Shown piece by piece: positions 45,734-57,114 of a stretch of 64,000 bases of DNA. The notes beneath the pieces were generated by a model. It was not told the origin of the DNA, did not search any database, and worked only from the letters and a program-made list of their open reading frames with translations. Each line of letters opens with the position of its first letter. Positions within the stretch are counted from its first letter, which is position 1. Both the position numbers and the translations under genes were made by a program. This stretch comes from Chrysoporthe austroafricana (lineage: Eukaryota > Ascomycota > Sordariomycetes > Diaporthales > Cryphonectriaceae): the NCBI GenBank assembly GCA_001051155.2, contig JYIP02000006.1, positions 992,001-1,056,000 of the forward strand, read 5' to 3'.

Positions 45734-45739
45734 TATATA
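45734..45739 (+). promoter_or_regulatory. Probable TATA element of the MDR gene
   Basis: TATATA within ACACCTATATACCCC, 78 bases upstream of the ATG at 45812. Position is right for a short leader. Sequence match only. Confidence 0.4.
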
Positions 45740-45811
45740 CCCCTCATCTTAGCCTCATCTCTCTGGGGAGCCGAATACGTATCATCGCTCTACAGCGGAC
45801 TAATCACTAAC

Positions 45812-47086
45812 ATGTCGAGCAAGCAAAACTTCGGTCTGATCAGGCGAGGAGCCGGCAACGCTGTTCTTGAGCCGATAGCCGTGCCAAAGCTCCAAGATGA
45901 CTACATACTAGTGAGGACGGTGGCAGTTGCCCTCAACCCGACCGATTGGACTACTCTTGATGCAGTCGGGGACGACGGGACCCTCGTTGGCTGCGATTAT
46001 GCTGGTGTGGTAGAGGCAGTGGGCAGCAATGTGACAAAGGCCTTCAAGAAAGGCGACTGGGTCGCCGGGTTCGGGCACGGAGGTGAGCACTGTGGACTGC
46101 CGTTTAGAGAGAGAATAGCAGATGGGGCAAGGCAGTGTAGGTACGGACGTGACTAATAGGCCACCAGGCAACGACGTGAACCCGGAGACTGGGGCCTTTG
46201 CTCGGTACATTGCCGTCAAGGGTGACATCCAGATTCGCATTCCTGACAGCATCAGCTTCGAAGCAGCATCAACCACCGGCGTCGGGGTCGCGACAACTGG
46301 ATATGCACTCTACAAAATCCTAAATCTCCCATGGCCGAGCGCGGATGCTGAGCCGGGTCCGGAAACCATTCTCATATACGGAGGCAGTACGGCCACCGGG
46401 ACGATCGCGATACAGTTCGCGAAGTTGTGAGCTAATTACGCTGTCCCAAGCCCTAAGCCAAATCTAGTGCTGACTAGTGTAGATCGGGTTGGAGGGTAAT
46501 AACGACATGTTCTCCCCGAAACTTCGACCTCGTGAAAGGCCTCGGAGCGGATATCGTCTTTGACTATGTACGTGGGAGTCTGTCATCCCGTTGATATCGT
46601 GCTCTTCTCACATGTTCCCGTTCAATGGTACAGAAAGATCCAGACGTAGGCAAAAAGATTCGTGAGGCGACCGGCTCTCGTATAAAGAAAGTCCTCGACA
46701 CAGTAAACGTGGACTTGTCTGCGGCCATCTGCGCCGAGGCTTTCGGGCCGGATGGTGGCGTATATTGCAACCTGCTTGGGGTCGACTGTCCCCGCCACGA
46801 TGTTGAGTCGGTATTCTTCCTCGGATATGATATGTCCGGCGAGATGTACAAGTTCGAAGGGGAGACCTACGAAGCCAAGCCTGAGGCCCTGGAGTTCGCT
46901 CGCAGGTGGATCGAGACCGCCGAACGGCTTTGGGCTGCGGGGAAGTGGAAGCCTCACCCTCAGCGTGTAGGCACAGGAGGACTTTTGGGACTACTTAATG
47001 GCATGCAAGAGATGCGTGAGGGACTGGTCAGTGGGCAGAAATTGGTCTATCGAGTCGACGATACGAAGTGGCCGGATGATGTCTGA
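45812..47086 (+). CDS. Zinc-independent MDR oxidoreductase (enoyl-reductase / ToxD-like family), 355 aa
   Basis: NADPH-dependent reductase of the medium-chain superfamily. Four exons: 45812-46082, 46168-46426, 46483-46567, 46634-47086; phases fit. The GroES-like half has VRTVAVALNPTDW, DYAGVVEAVGSNV and KGDWVAGFGHGGNDVNPETG. The nucleotide fold has TILIYGGSTATGTIAIQFAK followed by GWRVITTCSPRNFDLVKGLG and GADIVFDYKD. The zinc-ligand cysteines of alcohol dehydrogenases are absent, so hydride transfer without metal is expected. Relatives include stand-alone trans-acting enoyl reductases of polyketide pathways, but many have no known substrate. No polyketide synthase is present in the window. 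It converges on the decarboxylase gene with about 175 bases between stops. Confidence 0.88.
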
Positions 47087-47260
47087 GCTGATTTGCTCCA
47101 GACGACATGATCCCCGCATAGGTATCTATTGGGACTGATCTCTTGAGTTTTCATGTGTTCGTGTGAATAGCATTGACGTTATGAGCTTCAGAGAACAATC
47201 TGCCTGTTTGAAAGGGAATCCATCGATCTCCTCCCCTACTGGGTTCGTTCAGCAATCTCT

Positions 47261-50200
47261 TTACATCCGCAACTGTTTCCCAATCTTCTCAAACTCATCA
47301 AGCCAGCCAGAGACGTCAGGCACCGTCTTGTAGGGATCATGGTTCAGGTACTCGGCGTCTACGAAGACAGAGTTGCCCAGCGTCGCCGTTCCTCGACCCA
47401 CGAGCCCATGTTGGCTACCACCACGTCCCAGCTCCTCCCAGGCGGCCAGGATGTCCTCGCCGTTGGCGTCCTTCGAGGTCGGGTCTTCCCAGATGCTGAC
47501 TTCGAACTTCTTTCCGGGCTGGAAGAAGAAATTAGGCAGCGCCGAGAGCGTCTTGTTAACCTCCGGGAAAGGTTGCATCGTCACCTCGCGGACGGAGTCA
47601 AACGTCAGTACGAGGGGGCGCCCAGACCCCAACGGCAGGGGCGACGACGATGACAAGGAGAGGTTGATGTCTGCGGCTGAGAGCTGGATGTTAGGGGAGC
47701 AAAGCAGCGCATGGTCAATGTGGACAGAAGAGCCCGAGCCGCTAGAGCCACCGTAGAGGTAGAAGGGCATTCGGTCCGTGGGGTAGCTGGACGCGAGATA
47801 TATGCCATTGAGTGGGCGATCGAGCCAGGGCTGGGTTATCTCGAGCGTGAAATCCGAGAGCTGGGGACCATTGTGACTGTGAGATTGATGAATGCAAATT
47901 AGTCACTTGGCTTGGGGGTAGGGAGGAGGGTAAATATGGCTCAAGCGACTTACGCGGTGCTGAGGCTGATATTCCCGAACAGATCTCCACAATTCTTGAT
48001 CGTTTCGGTGAGGTCAACGGCATCCGCGGTCTTGAAGGTAAAGACCTCGTTCGGATACTGAGACTTCATATTGTGGTACCAGTTCCTGGCGGCATCCGGC
48101 AGCTTGACCTCGAGGATCGTCTGGCGCCGGTGATTGGACACAGAGAAACTGGGCTTGTGAAGGAGGAAGACGGGGTCCTGGCCCTGCATTAGGAATGTGT
48201 GGATGCCCTTGGATGTCTCATTCCGCTGGCGGCAGACCTTTACAGATTCGTCAGTGAGCTGCAGGCCCAAGAAAGCAAATGGAGATGGGTGTCCGGCCGA
48301 TGTAACTCACACTGACTGCCTCCTCTGCGACCTCCTTGAAAATGCCAGCCAGGTGGCCGATGAAGTCCTTTTCCGTCGGCCAGGGTGACATGACGACATT
48401 TCTCAGTACGAAAAGGTCCTGTGGACCCTCCTGCAGGCCAAGCCTCTCCTTGAACTTCGCGAGGCAATCCCCATAGAGCTCAGGCGTGATTTCCGTGGAT
48501 GAAAGATAGAGGGGGATCTTTGTCGGATCGTCATCTGCAGAAGTCACGGAGAGATGGTTCACAATCCGCTGGTTGAAGTAGTTCGCCTCGACCGGATCCG
48601 TGTTGAGCTCACCGTTGCTGTATCGGAAGTTGCAGGCGAAGGCGTTGATGTTCAGATCCGACCCGAGCTTGCGGATGAGCGTGATCGCGTCGTCCCCGCC
48701 AGGGCTCTTCGTGCTGTTCTCGACAATCTCCAGATTGGACGCTTTCAGTATGTTTTTCCTGATCCATTCCTTCTCCTCTTCGACAGATTCCTTAGTCGAG
48801 CCATCTGCCAGCTCAGATGGGAGCAGATTGAGGGGCACAACCGTGAAAGACATGTTCTCATCGGTCATTGCTGCCCACTGAGCGGCGAACTTCATTTGAC
48901 TCTGTTAGTTGAGGAAAGAAGGGAGAGGTCGGCATGAATACTCACACGACCGCATGTGAAGGACACTTCCCCGAGAAGCGCACCATAACCCTTCGGCTCT
49001 AACCCTATGCAACTATTGGCCATATATGCCGACACCGCTGAAGCTCCTGGTTTGCTGTCTTGCTTTCAGCAAACTTCCGATCTGGGGGCTGCAGGATTGT
49101 TCGCTTACCTCCCTTCCACCCCATAGACACCAATGTTCTCCGTCGACCCTTGGGAGAGGTAAGGGGCGTTCCAAGTGAGCAAGTGCCGCAGACGTCCGTC
49201 TCTGTAGCACAGACCACCGGCAGGATACGGGATATATCCCGCCTTGTGCGGATCAACAGTGACGGAGTCAGCTTTTCTCAGCCACCATATGTCTTCCTGG
49301 GTCTCCTTCTTCAGCGGACTATCTGGCACAAAGCCGGTTGCAGGTCCGAGGTCGATTGGAATGGTACCGAGACGGTCGTTGTCGGGAACATAGTCCTTGG
49401 GCAACATGGACGCGAAGTATCCTCCCCAGGCAGCGTCAGCATGGACGACGAAAGATAGGCCTCGCTCCTGAAAGTGATCCCGTAGAGTAATGATCTGACC
49501 CAGCGGGTCAACAGCCCCTTCCTCAGTCGATCCGATGATCGCAACGACGGCATACACAGGCTGTTGGTTCTGAAGGTTTGCCTCGAGCTGCTGCTCAAGC
49601 GCCTTGATATCGATGCGAGCTCCGTAGTCGACACGAATGCCAACCATGTTGTCGGAACCGATGCCGGCAATGGCTATGGGAAACGGTCAGAAGATGTGAT
49701 GTACCACATGGTATTAGCGCTCGGCAGCACGAACCTGCTCCCTTGGGCCACGAGTAGTGGCGGGTGTTCGACAAGAAGTACTGCCCGGTCTTCTCGATGC
49801 CGAACTGCCGTTCCAGCGCCTCCTTGCCGCGTGACTGGATCCCGTATTTATCCATCACGGTCTCCATGTACTTGGCGGAGATGCCATAATCGCGGTTGAG
49901 TCGGTCTGGGAGGTCAAGAATGGTCTCGACCCTCAGGTTGAGAAGTTCCCATGTGGACAAGTTGACGAAGAGATCTTCCCTGCCCTGTGTGGTGCGGGCT
50001 GTGAACGTTTTTGCAACGTCCGCAAGCGGGCCATCCTCATCCATGGACGCACGAAGCGAAAGAGGATAGAATTTGAGGTTGCGAGCTGGGGGATACTGAT
50101 ATCAGTACACGTATTGCGGCCTATATGGAGCCTGCGAGAGGCAGCTGTTCTTGATACGTAGACTCACCAGCCCTATGGCAGTCAGCATGACTGGGTTGTC

Positions 50201-51345
50201 ACAAATCATCTCACGATCACAAGCTCACCAGATTGACTCCAGATTAGCGACAGTTCCATCACAGGTCACATGACCCCACTTGAATAGTCTCCGGTCAGCA
50301 TCTTACATTTGTTACTGGTCTCAAGAGACGAAGCGGCACATCAGGAGCGATGAGCTTTATCGAATAGCTTTTTTTCGGACTCCACAAGATGTTCCACACA
50401 AGAAAACGGAAGGGCTTCAGGGGCCAGGATGATACTCACAGATACTATCTCGTCGTCGGAGCCGACCTCGCTATTAGCTTGATCATTGATGTTGAACCCA
50501 AACATTTCGCACAGTTGCTCTCCGACCGCAATCTCTGCGAGGGTCGAGAGCGGCGATGCCTCACTGAATTAGACCCAGTGTCAGTATCCATACCATTGAC
50601 GCGAGACATGCATTGGTACCCGCACATATTTCTCGAATACAAACCCAAAGAGGCCTTGGTAGATAGATGGGGGACTCACAAGGCTACGTTGTTCGGGTTG
50701 TAGACCATGGTCGTGAAGTACCCAAGTAGCGCAGGCATAGACATGTCCATGCACATGTGGCCCTGGTACCTGGGCGACCAGAATGGGATGGAGTGCTGCC
50801 CGAGCAACTCACCCAGCTGCTTGGTGGCACCGGCCATGGCCTGGACACGATTCTGGAACTCTTCCGAGGCCTGAATGTCTTGGGTGATGAAGGGCTACAA
50901 GGTTCAACGAGGTTAGTCTGTCTTCTCATTGTCTTCTTCCTTCTCCCTTGGGATGCTGAGGGCGAGGGGGCGGGCGGCTTACTCCATCCTCGTTGTAGTA
51001 GTTCAGCCTGGCCTTCTCGAGCTGGTCGAGGAGCGTCCCGATGTTCTTCCTGAAGAACTGCATGTTCTCGGCCTGCGGGCCGATGAAGAACGAGCTGATG
51101 GCTTGGTGGCTGACGTCCTCGTGTGACTTCCTGGAGGCGCCGCTGGTGAAGACATTGCCGTTGTCCTTGGTCAGCTTGACGCCCCCAGTGAGGCCCTGGA
51201 GGCCCTTGGAGAGGTCGATGTCGACGTTGGCGGACACGCTGCCGACGTTGGAGATGCCGATGCTGCTGTCCGCCTTGGTCTTGCCGACGGACGGCGCGCT
51301 GAGGCCGTTCTGGAAGTGGATCCCGCTCAGGTTGAAGGTGTTCAT
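47261..51345 (-). CDS. Group II PLP-dependent decarboxylase (tyrosine-decarboxylase-like) with long C-terminal extension, 1088 aa
   Basis: Decarboxylates an amino acid, possibly tyrosine or a relative. Eleven exons on the minus strand: 51345-50983, 50894-50680, 50563-50446, 50278-50229, 50172-50168, 50085-49735, 49673-49109, 49054-48946, 48901-48311, 48237-47954, 47876-47261. They total 3267 nt, exactly 1089 codons. Joins restore family motifs: PFWSPRYQGHMCMDMSMPAL, NNVAFEASPLSTLAE, WGHVTCDGTVANLESIWAAR, HADAAWGGYF (Asp447) and DSVTVDPHKAGYIPYPAGG with the PLP lysine near Lys511. WAAR needs the 5-nt exon at 50172-50168. Beyond about residue 790 (FVLRNVVMSPWPTEKDF) there are roughly 300 more residues with no domain I recognise. 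The N-terminal 80 residues are also extra and Ser/Gly-rich. The substrate is not determined by sequence. Confidence 0.88.
50168..50172 (-). other. 5-nt micro-exon in the PLP decarboxylase gene
   Basis: GGCTG between acceptor CCATAG and donor GTGAGT. Flanking introns are 56 nt (50228-50173, with a CTGAC branch-like site) and 82 nt (50167-50086, with TACTGAT). Without it the frame breaks; with it the conserved ESIWAARNLKFYPLS is restored. Confidence 0.8.
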
Positions 51346-51439
51346 GCTTGCTGTTGTGCTGTTCCTTGGCGCTGAGCTGCTGAGCTGCTAGCCTGATGGT
51401 CCCAGAGGCGACCTGCGCCAGGAGAGCCAGCTTCCGGCC

Positions 51440-51447
51440 TTTTTATA
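51440..51447 (-). promoter_or_regulatory. Probable TATA box of the PLP decarboxylase gene
   Basis: TATAAAAA on the minus strand about 95 bases upstream of the ATG at 51345, in otherwise GC-rich sequence. Confidence 0.5.
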
Positions 51448-53387
51448 TCCGACCAGATCGACCTCGACAGCCTCGCCACGCCGCCCAAGAACTCGGAACG
51501 CCGCTTGGGAACCCCGCCCGGACAACAACGTTAACATCGTTGCTTCTGGCCAAACATCGCTCCATCTCGTCCCGAGCGGCATATTCGCAGGAGGGGCTTC
51601 GCCTTCGTATCCCGCACGGTAGCGCGGGCGCACATGCGCGGTGGTTGATCGCACCGCCCGCGTAGGCTTCCCATTGACCGCCGCCTCCGTACAGAGCTTG
51701 CGCCGTGTGTGTGGATTCTGGGCTGGCAGGAAATCATTGGGCCCCTCCCAGCCGTAGCACCCCCTCGTGTGGCGTGAAACACGTACGATGACGACCTCGA
51801 GGGACGAGCTTGCGTCGGGACGATGGCGAGTGGCCCTCTCCACCGGTGCCCAGCCGCAGGCTCCATCCTCTCTCTCTTTCTCTCGCGGGAGACCTGCGGC
51901 CTTATCACGGCCCGGGGGCATCGATGATGCCTACACGATACGCAGGCGTGTCAAGCGAGGCGCTGCCGTTACATCAGGAGGGCGGTCGGGTGGCACGACA
52001 GATCTCGTCCTGGGGCCCCCCCAGGCACGACGCCACGCGCGGCCCGGGTCCGACGCGATCCCACGGGGGTGCGTTACGCAGGGGCGGGGTATTTCGAGAT
52101 CTTCTCTCGGGGCATTTCCTGGTTTTTAATTTCCCCCCTTCCCCTACGGCGTCGCCGCGGCGGCGGCGGGCAGCCGTGGAGATGCTTCCCTCGCGCGTGG
52201 TGCCTCGTACGTAATTGGCACGGCCGGTGTAGGCCAGGTGCAGGCGCCGTGCGCGCGTGCCGCAGCAGCCAAGACCACACGGCCGGCACATAGCGCGGGC
52301 GTCGAGCTCTGCGCGGTGGTGGCGGGTGTGGGAGTCGGGCCCGAGAAGGAATCCGAGATGCGTTCGTTTTGCTGTCGTCCTCTGAGAGCACAGGCGCGTG
52401 GAGGAGGAGGGCGGGGGCGGGATTGGGAGATGGCGCAGCTCTCAAGAGGGCTGGCTACACCTAGCTGACCAGGGGATGAATCTGTAGTGTATCCATATTA
52501 CTATGGAGGTCGGCCTCACACAGATGAAGAGGGGGTTCAGCACTTAGAAAGGATAAGGGCAGGCCTCACGGCCGCGCTCTAGTCAGTCGCGACGGTATAC
52601 TAGGTAGGTGGGTACGGGGATGCTTTATATGCTTATGTTCGGGAGTAGTACAAAGCATTGCCTTCTTACAGTCATGTGCTCTTCGACTAACGATTTAGAG
52701 ACATAGTAAGCACGCGTTACCGTATCGCAATGCGCCTCAGCCTACTTGCTCCTTCGAGCCCCGCAATCGGTACCAGTGACAGTAGATGATGGTAAATTTA
52801 ACTATTCGTTTTATTTTCGGTAGGTCACTAGGAGTCTGGGGACGTCTGAAGGCATATGCCTACCATGTCACTTCCACCCATGCGGTCAAGCGGGCAACTA
52901 AGTGCTGTGATCCGAAGCCCGGCCCGGCCCTGCTCATTTCCTTTTTCCCAGCCTCATCATATACAACAAGTCCAAGCGGTATTGCGCTGGTGAGGAAGAC
53001 TCATTCATCCCCCACCTCCCAATCAAAGGTTCACAGCACAGGATGCGGAAGGGATGCCGAACAGAGAACAAACTCAAGAGTGAAAACGCCCAACGAATGC
53101 AATGGTATTGTCTGGCTGCCCATTTCCCATCCAAGAATTTCATAAAAGACATGCCAACATGGAGGATATCTTTGCCAACGATGTGGTATTTTTGTTTTCC
53201 TGCTCGCCATTTCCGTGATACTCCGGTCCCATGATGAATCTGGTAGACAAAGGGGAAAGAAAGACAGAAAAAGAAGAAAAAAAAAACAGACTAATACCAT
53301 GGTCGGAGAATGGAAGGGAAAAGGCCAGATTGTCCAAATGCAAAATCCTCTCGCAAAGAAAAAGTCATCCGGACCCTCTGATGGTAA

Positions 53388-53409
53388 TGATGATGATGAT
53401 GATGATGAT
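53388..53409. repeat. (GAT)n microsatellite
   Basis: Seven consecutive GAT/TGA units downstream of the phospholipase C gene. Confidence 0.9.
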
Positions 53410-53727
53410 CTTGTCCATTATACGCCTGATAAGTAATGCTCATTTGGGGTATCTGCTGCATAAAATGAACTTATTTGTTGGTCATTGTCGTGGTGCTTTT
53501 TTGAGTGTCACCTGTCTGAGGGACCGAATTCTGCAGTTTTGATTTTGGTTCGTTGCTGTTGATGGCCATCGAAGTCGGCTTGAGAACGGCCCATGGCGTC
53601 AAGCTCAGGGCGCGATGAATGAAATGAGTAGGCTCCTGAATGTTTGTAATACAACATGTGGTGCCTGCCTCTTGAAGAATCGAAGGCAAAGCATGGTAGT
53701 AGTACAGATGGTTCATGTGTACACGTG

Positions 53728-56700
53728 TCATATCGAGGTCTGAGATGAATGTTGCGACGGGAGGGTCGTGCCCTTGTCCGTGCTGGGCTTAGGACTCGAA
53801 TCCTTGCGGAAGATCTTCTTGAATTTGGTCGAGCTGTCGCCTTCGTCGTAGTCAACGTAGACGCTGGTGATGGGCTCCACCTTGATGCGACAGAAAAGTG
53901 TCGAGAACAGGTACTTGTCCCCGTTGTGGTCTAGAAGAGGTAGCGTGCGGTAGCCTTGTTTGAGACTCGTCAACTTGGCCGTGTAGGTCGCGACTGCGGG
54001 AGATCGGTCGTTAGGGTTGCCGCCATCAGACAGCTTGACAGACCACCGGACGAAGACCAGGTCCGGATGCTTGGTGCGGAGATCGAAGCTGAACGGCTTC
54101 TGAAAGGTAGGGTTGAAGCCGTTCTCTCTGATCACCTGGGTGCGGCCCTTGAGGGGTCCACGCAGCGGCTGTCCATTGACGTCTTGCTTATCTCGCTTAT
54201 CATCGGCAAGAAACACCTCGACCTCGACGTAGGGGTCCACAGTTCGGCGCTCGCCGAAGTTGGTCGGGCGCATGAGCTGCTGGGCCGAGATGACGTCGAT
54301 CGTGAACTTGACAATCTTGCGCTCCTGTTTGCTGGCCAGCTGCTCCGAGACCAATTGTATCTCTCTGAAGGAGCGTGGCTTCAACACGTAGCCAGACCCA
54401 TCTTTCCCGCCCGCAAACATCGCTTGGTTGAACTGCATGCTCAGGTCGAAGGTCTGCCAGTTCAGGGCTGCCATCTGGACGCCGCGTCTCCAATAAATCA
54501 GCGGATCGAAGTTGGTGGATGTGAGCCGGTGCTGCCCAGGATATACACGCATCAGGTAGCGCATATTGTGGCGGAAAAGTGCGTCTTTGCTGGCCTTGGT
54601 CGAGCTGTTCTTCATGAATGTGCGCTCCTTAAAGGACAAGATGTGGTTGAAGACTTTGCAATCGGCATCATCGAAGCCCCTAAACTTGATTCCGAGGCAG
54701 TAGACACCGAGGTCACCAAGCACCCGAGTGATCTTGCTCTGCTTGGTCCTTCCGGTCTTCTCTGGTCCGCTGTCGTCACTGGAACTGCTGCTGAACGCGT
54801 CTTGCACGTCGGATATCTCGCCCTCGGTGATGGTATTGACGCGACGGTTACTATTATGTCGGCTGCCTGGATAGTTGGGACTCAGGAGAGGGCTGTTGGG
54901 AATCGATGCATCCGATGGGGCTGTGGGCCGAGGAAAAGGAGACGTCAAGCTGTTGCCGCGCCGTCTACCCGTGCTGCTTATTTCACTGCTCTTGGACTCG
55001 GTCAGATTAGGCGACTTGCACTTGACCAAGATCCGACCCTTGAGCTGCTCGGGGGTTGGGAGCTGGCCCTCGGCCCCCTCGAGCTGCACCGTCACAAGCT
55101 TCTCCTTGAAGATCTCCTTCATGATGCCGGCCATTACCTCCTGCTGTGTTGGACTGCAGTGTACCTCCAGAGATACCCACAGCGGGTACTGTGACTTGAC
55201 AAACGCGTACTTGTTGATAGCGACAATAACCTCGCGGAACAGGATGGCCGTGGTCAAGGTCTTTCCGTGGGTGACCACAGGCTGGCCTTCGGGACCGTCC
55301 CAGCAGTCCACCTCAACACAGCGACAGCCCCGCATGAGAGCCGAGATATAGCCCTCGATGCTGGAGACATCAGCAATCTGGCGACCAGTGAGATAGGTGT
55401 TGTGAGAGCTAGAGATGTAGTACTCGTTCACGGGCCGATTAAGTTCGCAGTCCTCGGGGACCAGCTCAAGAGGAAGATTGTGGTTCGACATGAGGTACTT
55501 TGCCAGAGAAGCCTGAGACATCCGTGGCTTCTCTGCGGCGCTATCATCAGTGCCGAACTTGGCGGACTTGCGGCTGAACTGGTTGAAGATGGCCTCCTTG
55601 GCTACAAGATCAGTGACGTCCTCGCCCTGGACCTCTTCGAGAAAGCGGATGAAGTCCTGGAAATCGAGTCCCTCCTCAGGACTGGAGCTGATCTCGCTGT
55701 AGATCTTGTCGATATCGCCTCTGTGTGCCATGAGGCGCACGAATTCCTGGAATTCGCTCTTGTTGAGTTTGCCGGTGTTCGTCCTGTCCGCCTTCTCGAA
55801 GTTGGCTCTGAGGGTCTCTGAGGGAACGTGAATGTGCAGGTTGCGGCAGACCTGCTCGACACCGGGAAACTCGAGCTCCTCCTCGATGGGAGGATTCTCG
55901 GGGTAGAGCCTGGCCATCTCCTTACGCCAGTACTCGTTGATGGCCCTGTCGTCGAAGGCCATCAGCGACGCCATGTGATCCTGTCGGTGCTTCGACAGGG
56001 CATACAACGTGTCGACCCAGTAAGTAAAGTGTTTTTCATTGTCCGCAATGAGATGCATTGCCTTCTGCTTTCTGTCCGGCAGAGCGTACAGGATGGAGAA
56101 GAAAAGAGGCTCTTCGGATTCCTTTACCCCACAGTCCAGGCGATACTGTCGAGCGTCTGGTGCAACCCGGATCTCCTTGATGTCGTCGATGTACACACAC
56201 TTGGACGGTCGGTTCTTGTCCCACGTGATCTTGCCGGCATCTTGATCGAGAACTAGGGTTAGCTGCTTCCGCCGCTTGGTGGAGACCTTGGTTATCGGTG
56301 TGCCCTGCAGCAGAACGGTCTGGACGACTGGCCCGGAGTGGTTGTCCGACGAAAGGGTGGAGGTGGCAGCAAAGGACGACGCGCCACAGGTTGGCGAGAA
56401 ATCCCGCAGGGGCTCGCCCTCGGTGATGGGCACCCGGTAGACCATCTGTTCCTTCAGACCCAAAGCCTCGTCGTCACTCTCTGAGCCGACGGCGACGGCG
56501 CAGTCAGCCGGGGCCGTGGCGCTGCTATCGCTCCTCCCGCGGCGCATGACAGCCGGCCCCACGCTGGTATCACGGCTGACAGGGTGGGTGGAAGACGTAC
56601 GCCGGCTGCCGATGAGCCGCGACCCTGCGGTGTTCATCCTGTTGGAGAGCCGCCTGAGCAGGCCGCCCTTTGGCGGGGGCTCATTCTGTGAGCGCTCGCT

Positions 56701-57114
56701 TGCTACGCTCTGCTGTAATGAGGTGTTGCTGGTCTTCCGGGTTATAATGGGCCCAGGGAGCGGCTCCAGAGGCGGGAGGGCAGGGGGCCCGTCAGTGTCC
56801 CTGCCACGTGATTGGTCTGGTGAGGGCTGTATGGAGCTGATGGTGGTGGGCACCGCGGACGCCGTAGACATGGTGGGTGAGGTCTGTAGCGGGCTGGAGG
56901 CCTTGGACGAGTTGGTAATGGCCGAGGCAGGTGCGCTCGAGATCTGGGAGTGGAGTAGGTCGGTAGTCTGCACCTGGCTGGGACGCGGGCGCCGCGGTAG
57001 CGACGGCTGAGAGGGCTGAGAGGGCTGTGAGGGCTGCGAGGGCGGCAGGGGCTCTGGTGAGCGCACCGGGGGGGATGTGTCTTGTGGTGTCGAGGAGTTG
57101 TCGGCGGACGACAT
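53728..57114 (-). CDS. PLC1: Phosphoinositide-specific phospholipase C (delta type), 1128 aa
   Basis: Hydrolyses PI(4,5)P2 to diacylglycerol and inositol trisphosphate at membranes, with Ca2+. One uninterrupted frame. After a Ser/Pro-rich N-terminus (residues 1-220) comes a PH-like domain (VLLQGTPITKVSTKRRKQLT ... FTYWVDTLYAL). EF-hand-like helices follow (ENFEKADRTNTGKLNKSEFQ-type segment). The X box has both catalytic histidines, in SSHNTYLTG and VTHGKTLTT, plus RCVEVDCWDG. The Y box has GVYCLGIKFRGF and RVYPGQHRLTSTNF. The C2 domain begins near residue 920 (FTIDVISAQQLMRP, DPYVEVEVFLADD). A Ser/Thr/Pro-rich linker separates X and Y. Upstream codons allow a GTG at 57138, but the first ATG is at 57114 (MSSADNSS). 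Confidence 0.95.
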   Translation of the reverse strand: MSSADNSSTPQDTSPPVRSPEPLPPSQPSQPSQPSQPSLPRRPRPSQVQTTDLLHSQISSAPASAITNSSKASSPLQTSPTMSTASAVPTTISSIQPSPDQSRGRDTDGPPALPPLEPLPGPIITRKTSNTSLQQSVASERSQNEPPPKGGLLRRLSNRMNTAGSRLIGSRRTSSTHPVSRDTSVGPAVMRRGRSDSSATAPADCAVAVGSESDDEALGLKEQMVYRVPITEGEPLRDFSPTCGASSFAATSTLSSDNHSGPVVQTVLLQGTPITKVSTKRRKQLTLVLDQDAGKITWDKNRPSKCVYIDDIKEIRVAPDARQYRLDCGVKESEEPLFFSILYALPDRKQKAMHLIADNEKHFTYWVDTLYALSKHRQDHMASLMAFDDRAINEYWRKEMARLYPENPPIEEELEFPGVEQVCRNLHIHVPSETLRANFEKADRTNTGKLNKSEFQEFVRLMAHRGDIDKIYSEISSSPEEGLDFQDFIRFLEEVQGEDVTDLVAKEAIFNQFSRKSAKFGTDDSAAEKPRMSQASLAKYLMSNHNLPLELVPEDCELNRPVNEYYISSSHNTYLTGRQIADVSSIEGYISALMRGCRCVEVDCWDGPEGQPVVTHGKTLTTAILFREVIVAINKYAFVKSQYPLWVSLEVHCSPTQQEVMAGIMKEIFKEKLVTVQLEGAEGQLPTPEQLKGRILVKCKSPNLTESKSSEISSTGRRRGNSLTSPFPRPTAPSDASIPNSPLLSPNYPGSRHNSNRRVNTITEGEISDVQDAFSSSSSDDSGPEKTGRTKQSKITRVLGDLGVYCLGIKFRGFDDADCKVFNHILSFKERTFMKNSSTKASKDALFRHNMRYLMRVYPGQHRLTSTNFDPLIYWRRGVQMAALNWQTFDLSMQFNQAMFAGGKDGSGYVLKPRSFREIQLVSEQLASKQERKIVKFTIDVISAQQLMRPTNFGERRTVDPYVEVEVFLADDKRDKQDVNGQPLRGPLKGRTQVIRENGFNPTFQKPFSFDLRTKHPDLVFVRWSVKLSDGGNPNDRSPAVATYTAKLTSLKQGYRTLPLLDHNGDKYLFSTLFCRIKVEPITSVYVDYDEGDSSTKFKKIFRKDSSPKPSTDKGTTLPSQHSSQTSI

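Larger units (their letters stand above)
43677..45811. other. Divergent region between the rhodopsin-domain and MDR genes
   Basis: About 2.1 kb of AT-richer DNA. It holds promoter elements at both ends and an isolated TATA-like CTATATAAGT near 44190. A 111-codon plus frame at 44421-44756 lies downstream of that element, but without motifs or signal peptide it cannot be called a gene. Confidence 0.5.
51346..53727. other. Intergenic region between PLP decarboxylase and phospholipase C
   Basis: About 2.4 kb. The first 1.1 kb is GC-rich upstream DNA of the decarboxylase. The part from about 52450 is more AT-rich and probably the PLC 3' side. A GAT microsatellite lies at 53388-53409. No gene could be supported. 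Confidence 0.55.

Noticed and set aside
53956..55194. 412-codon plus-strand frame opposite PLC
   Set aside because: Antisense shadow of the phospholipase C coding region.
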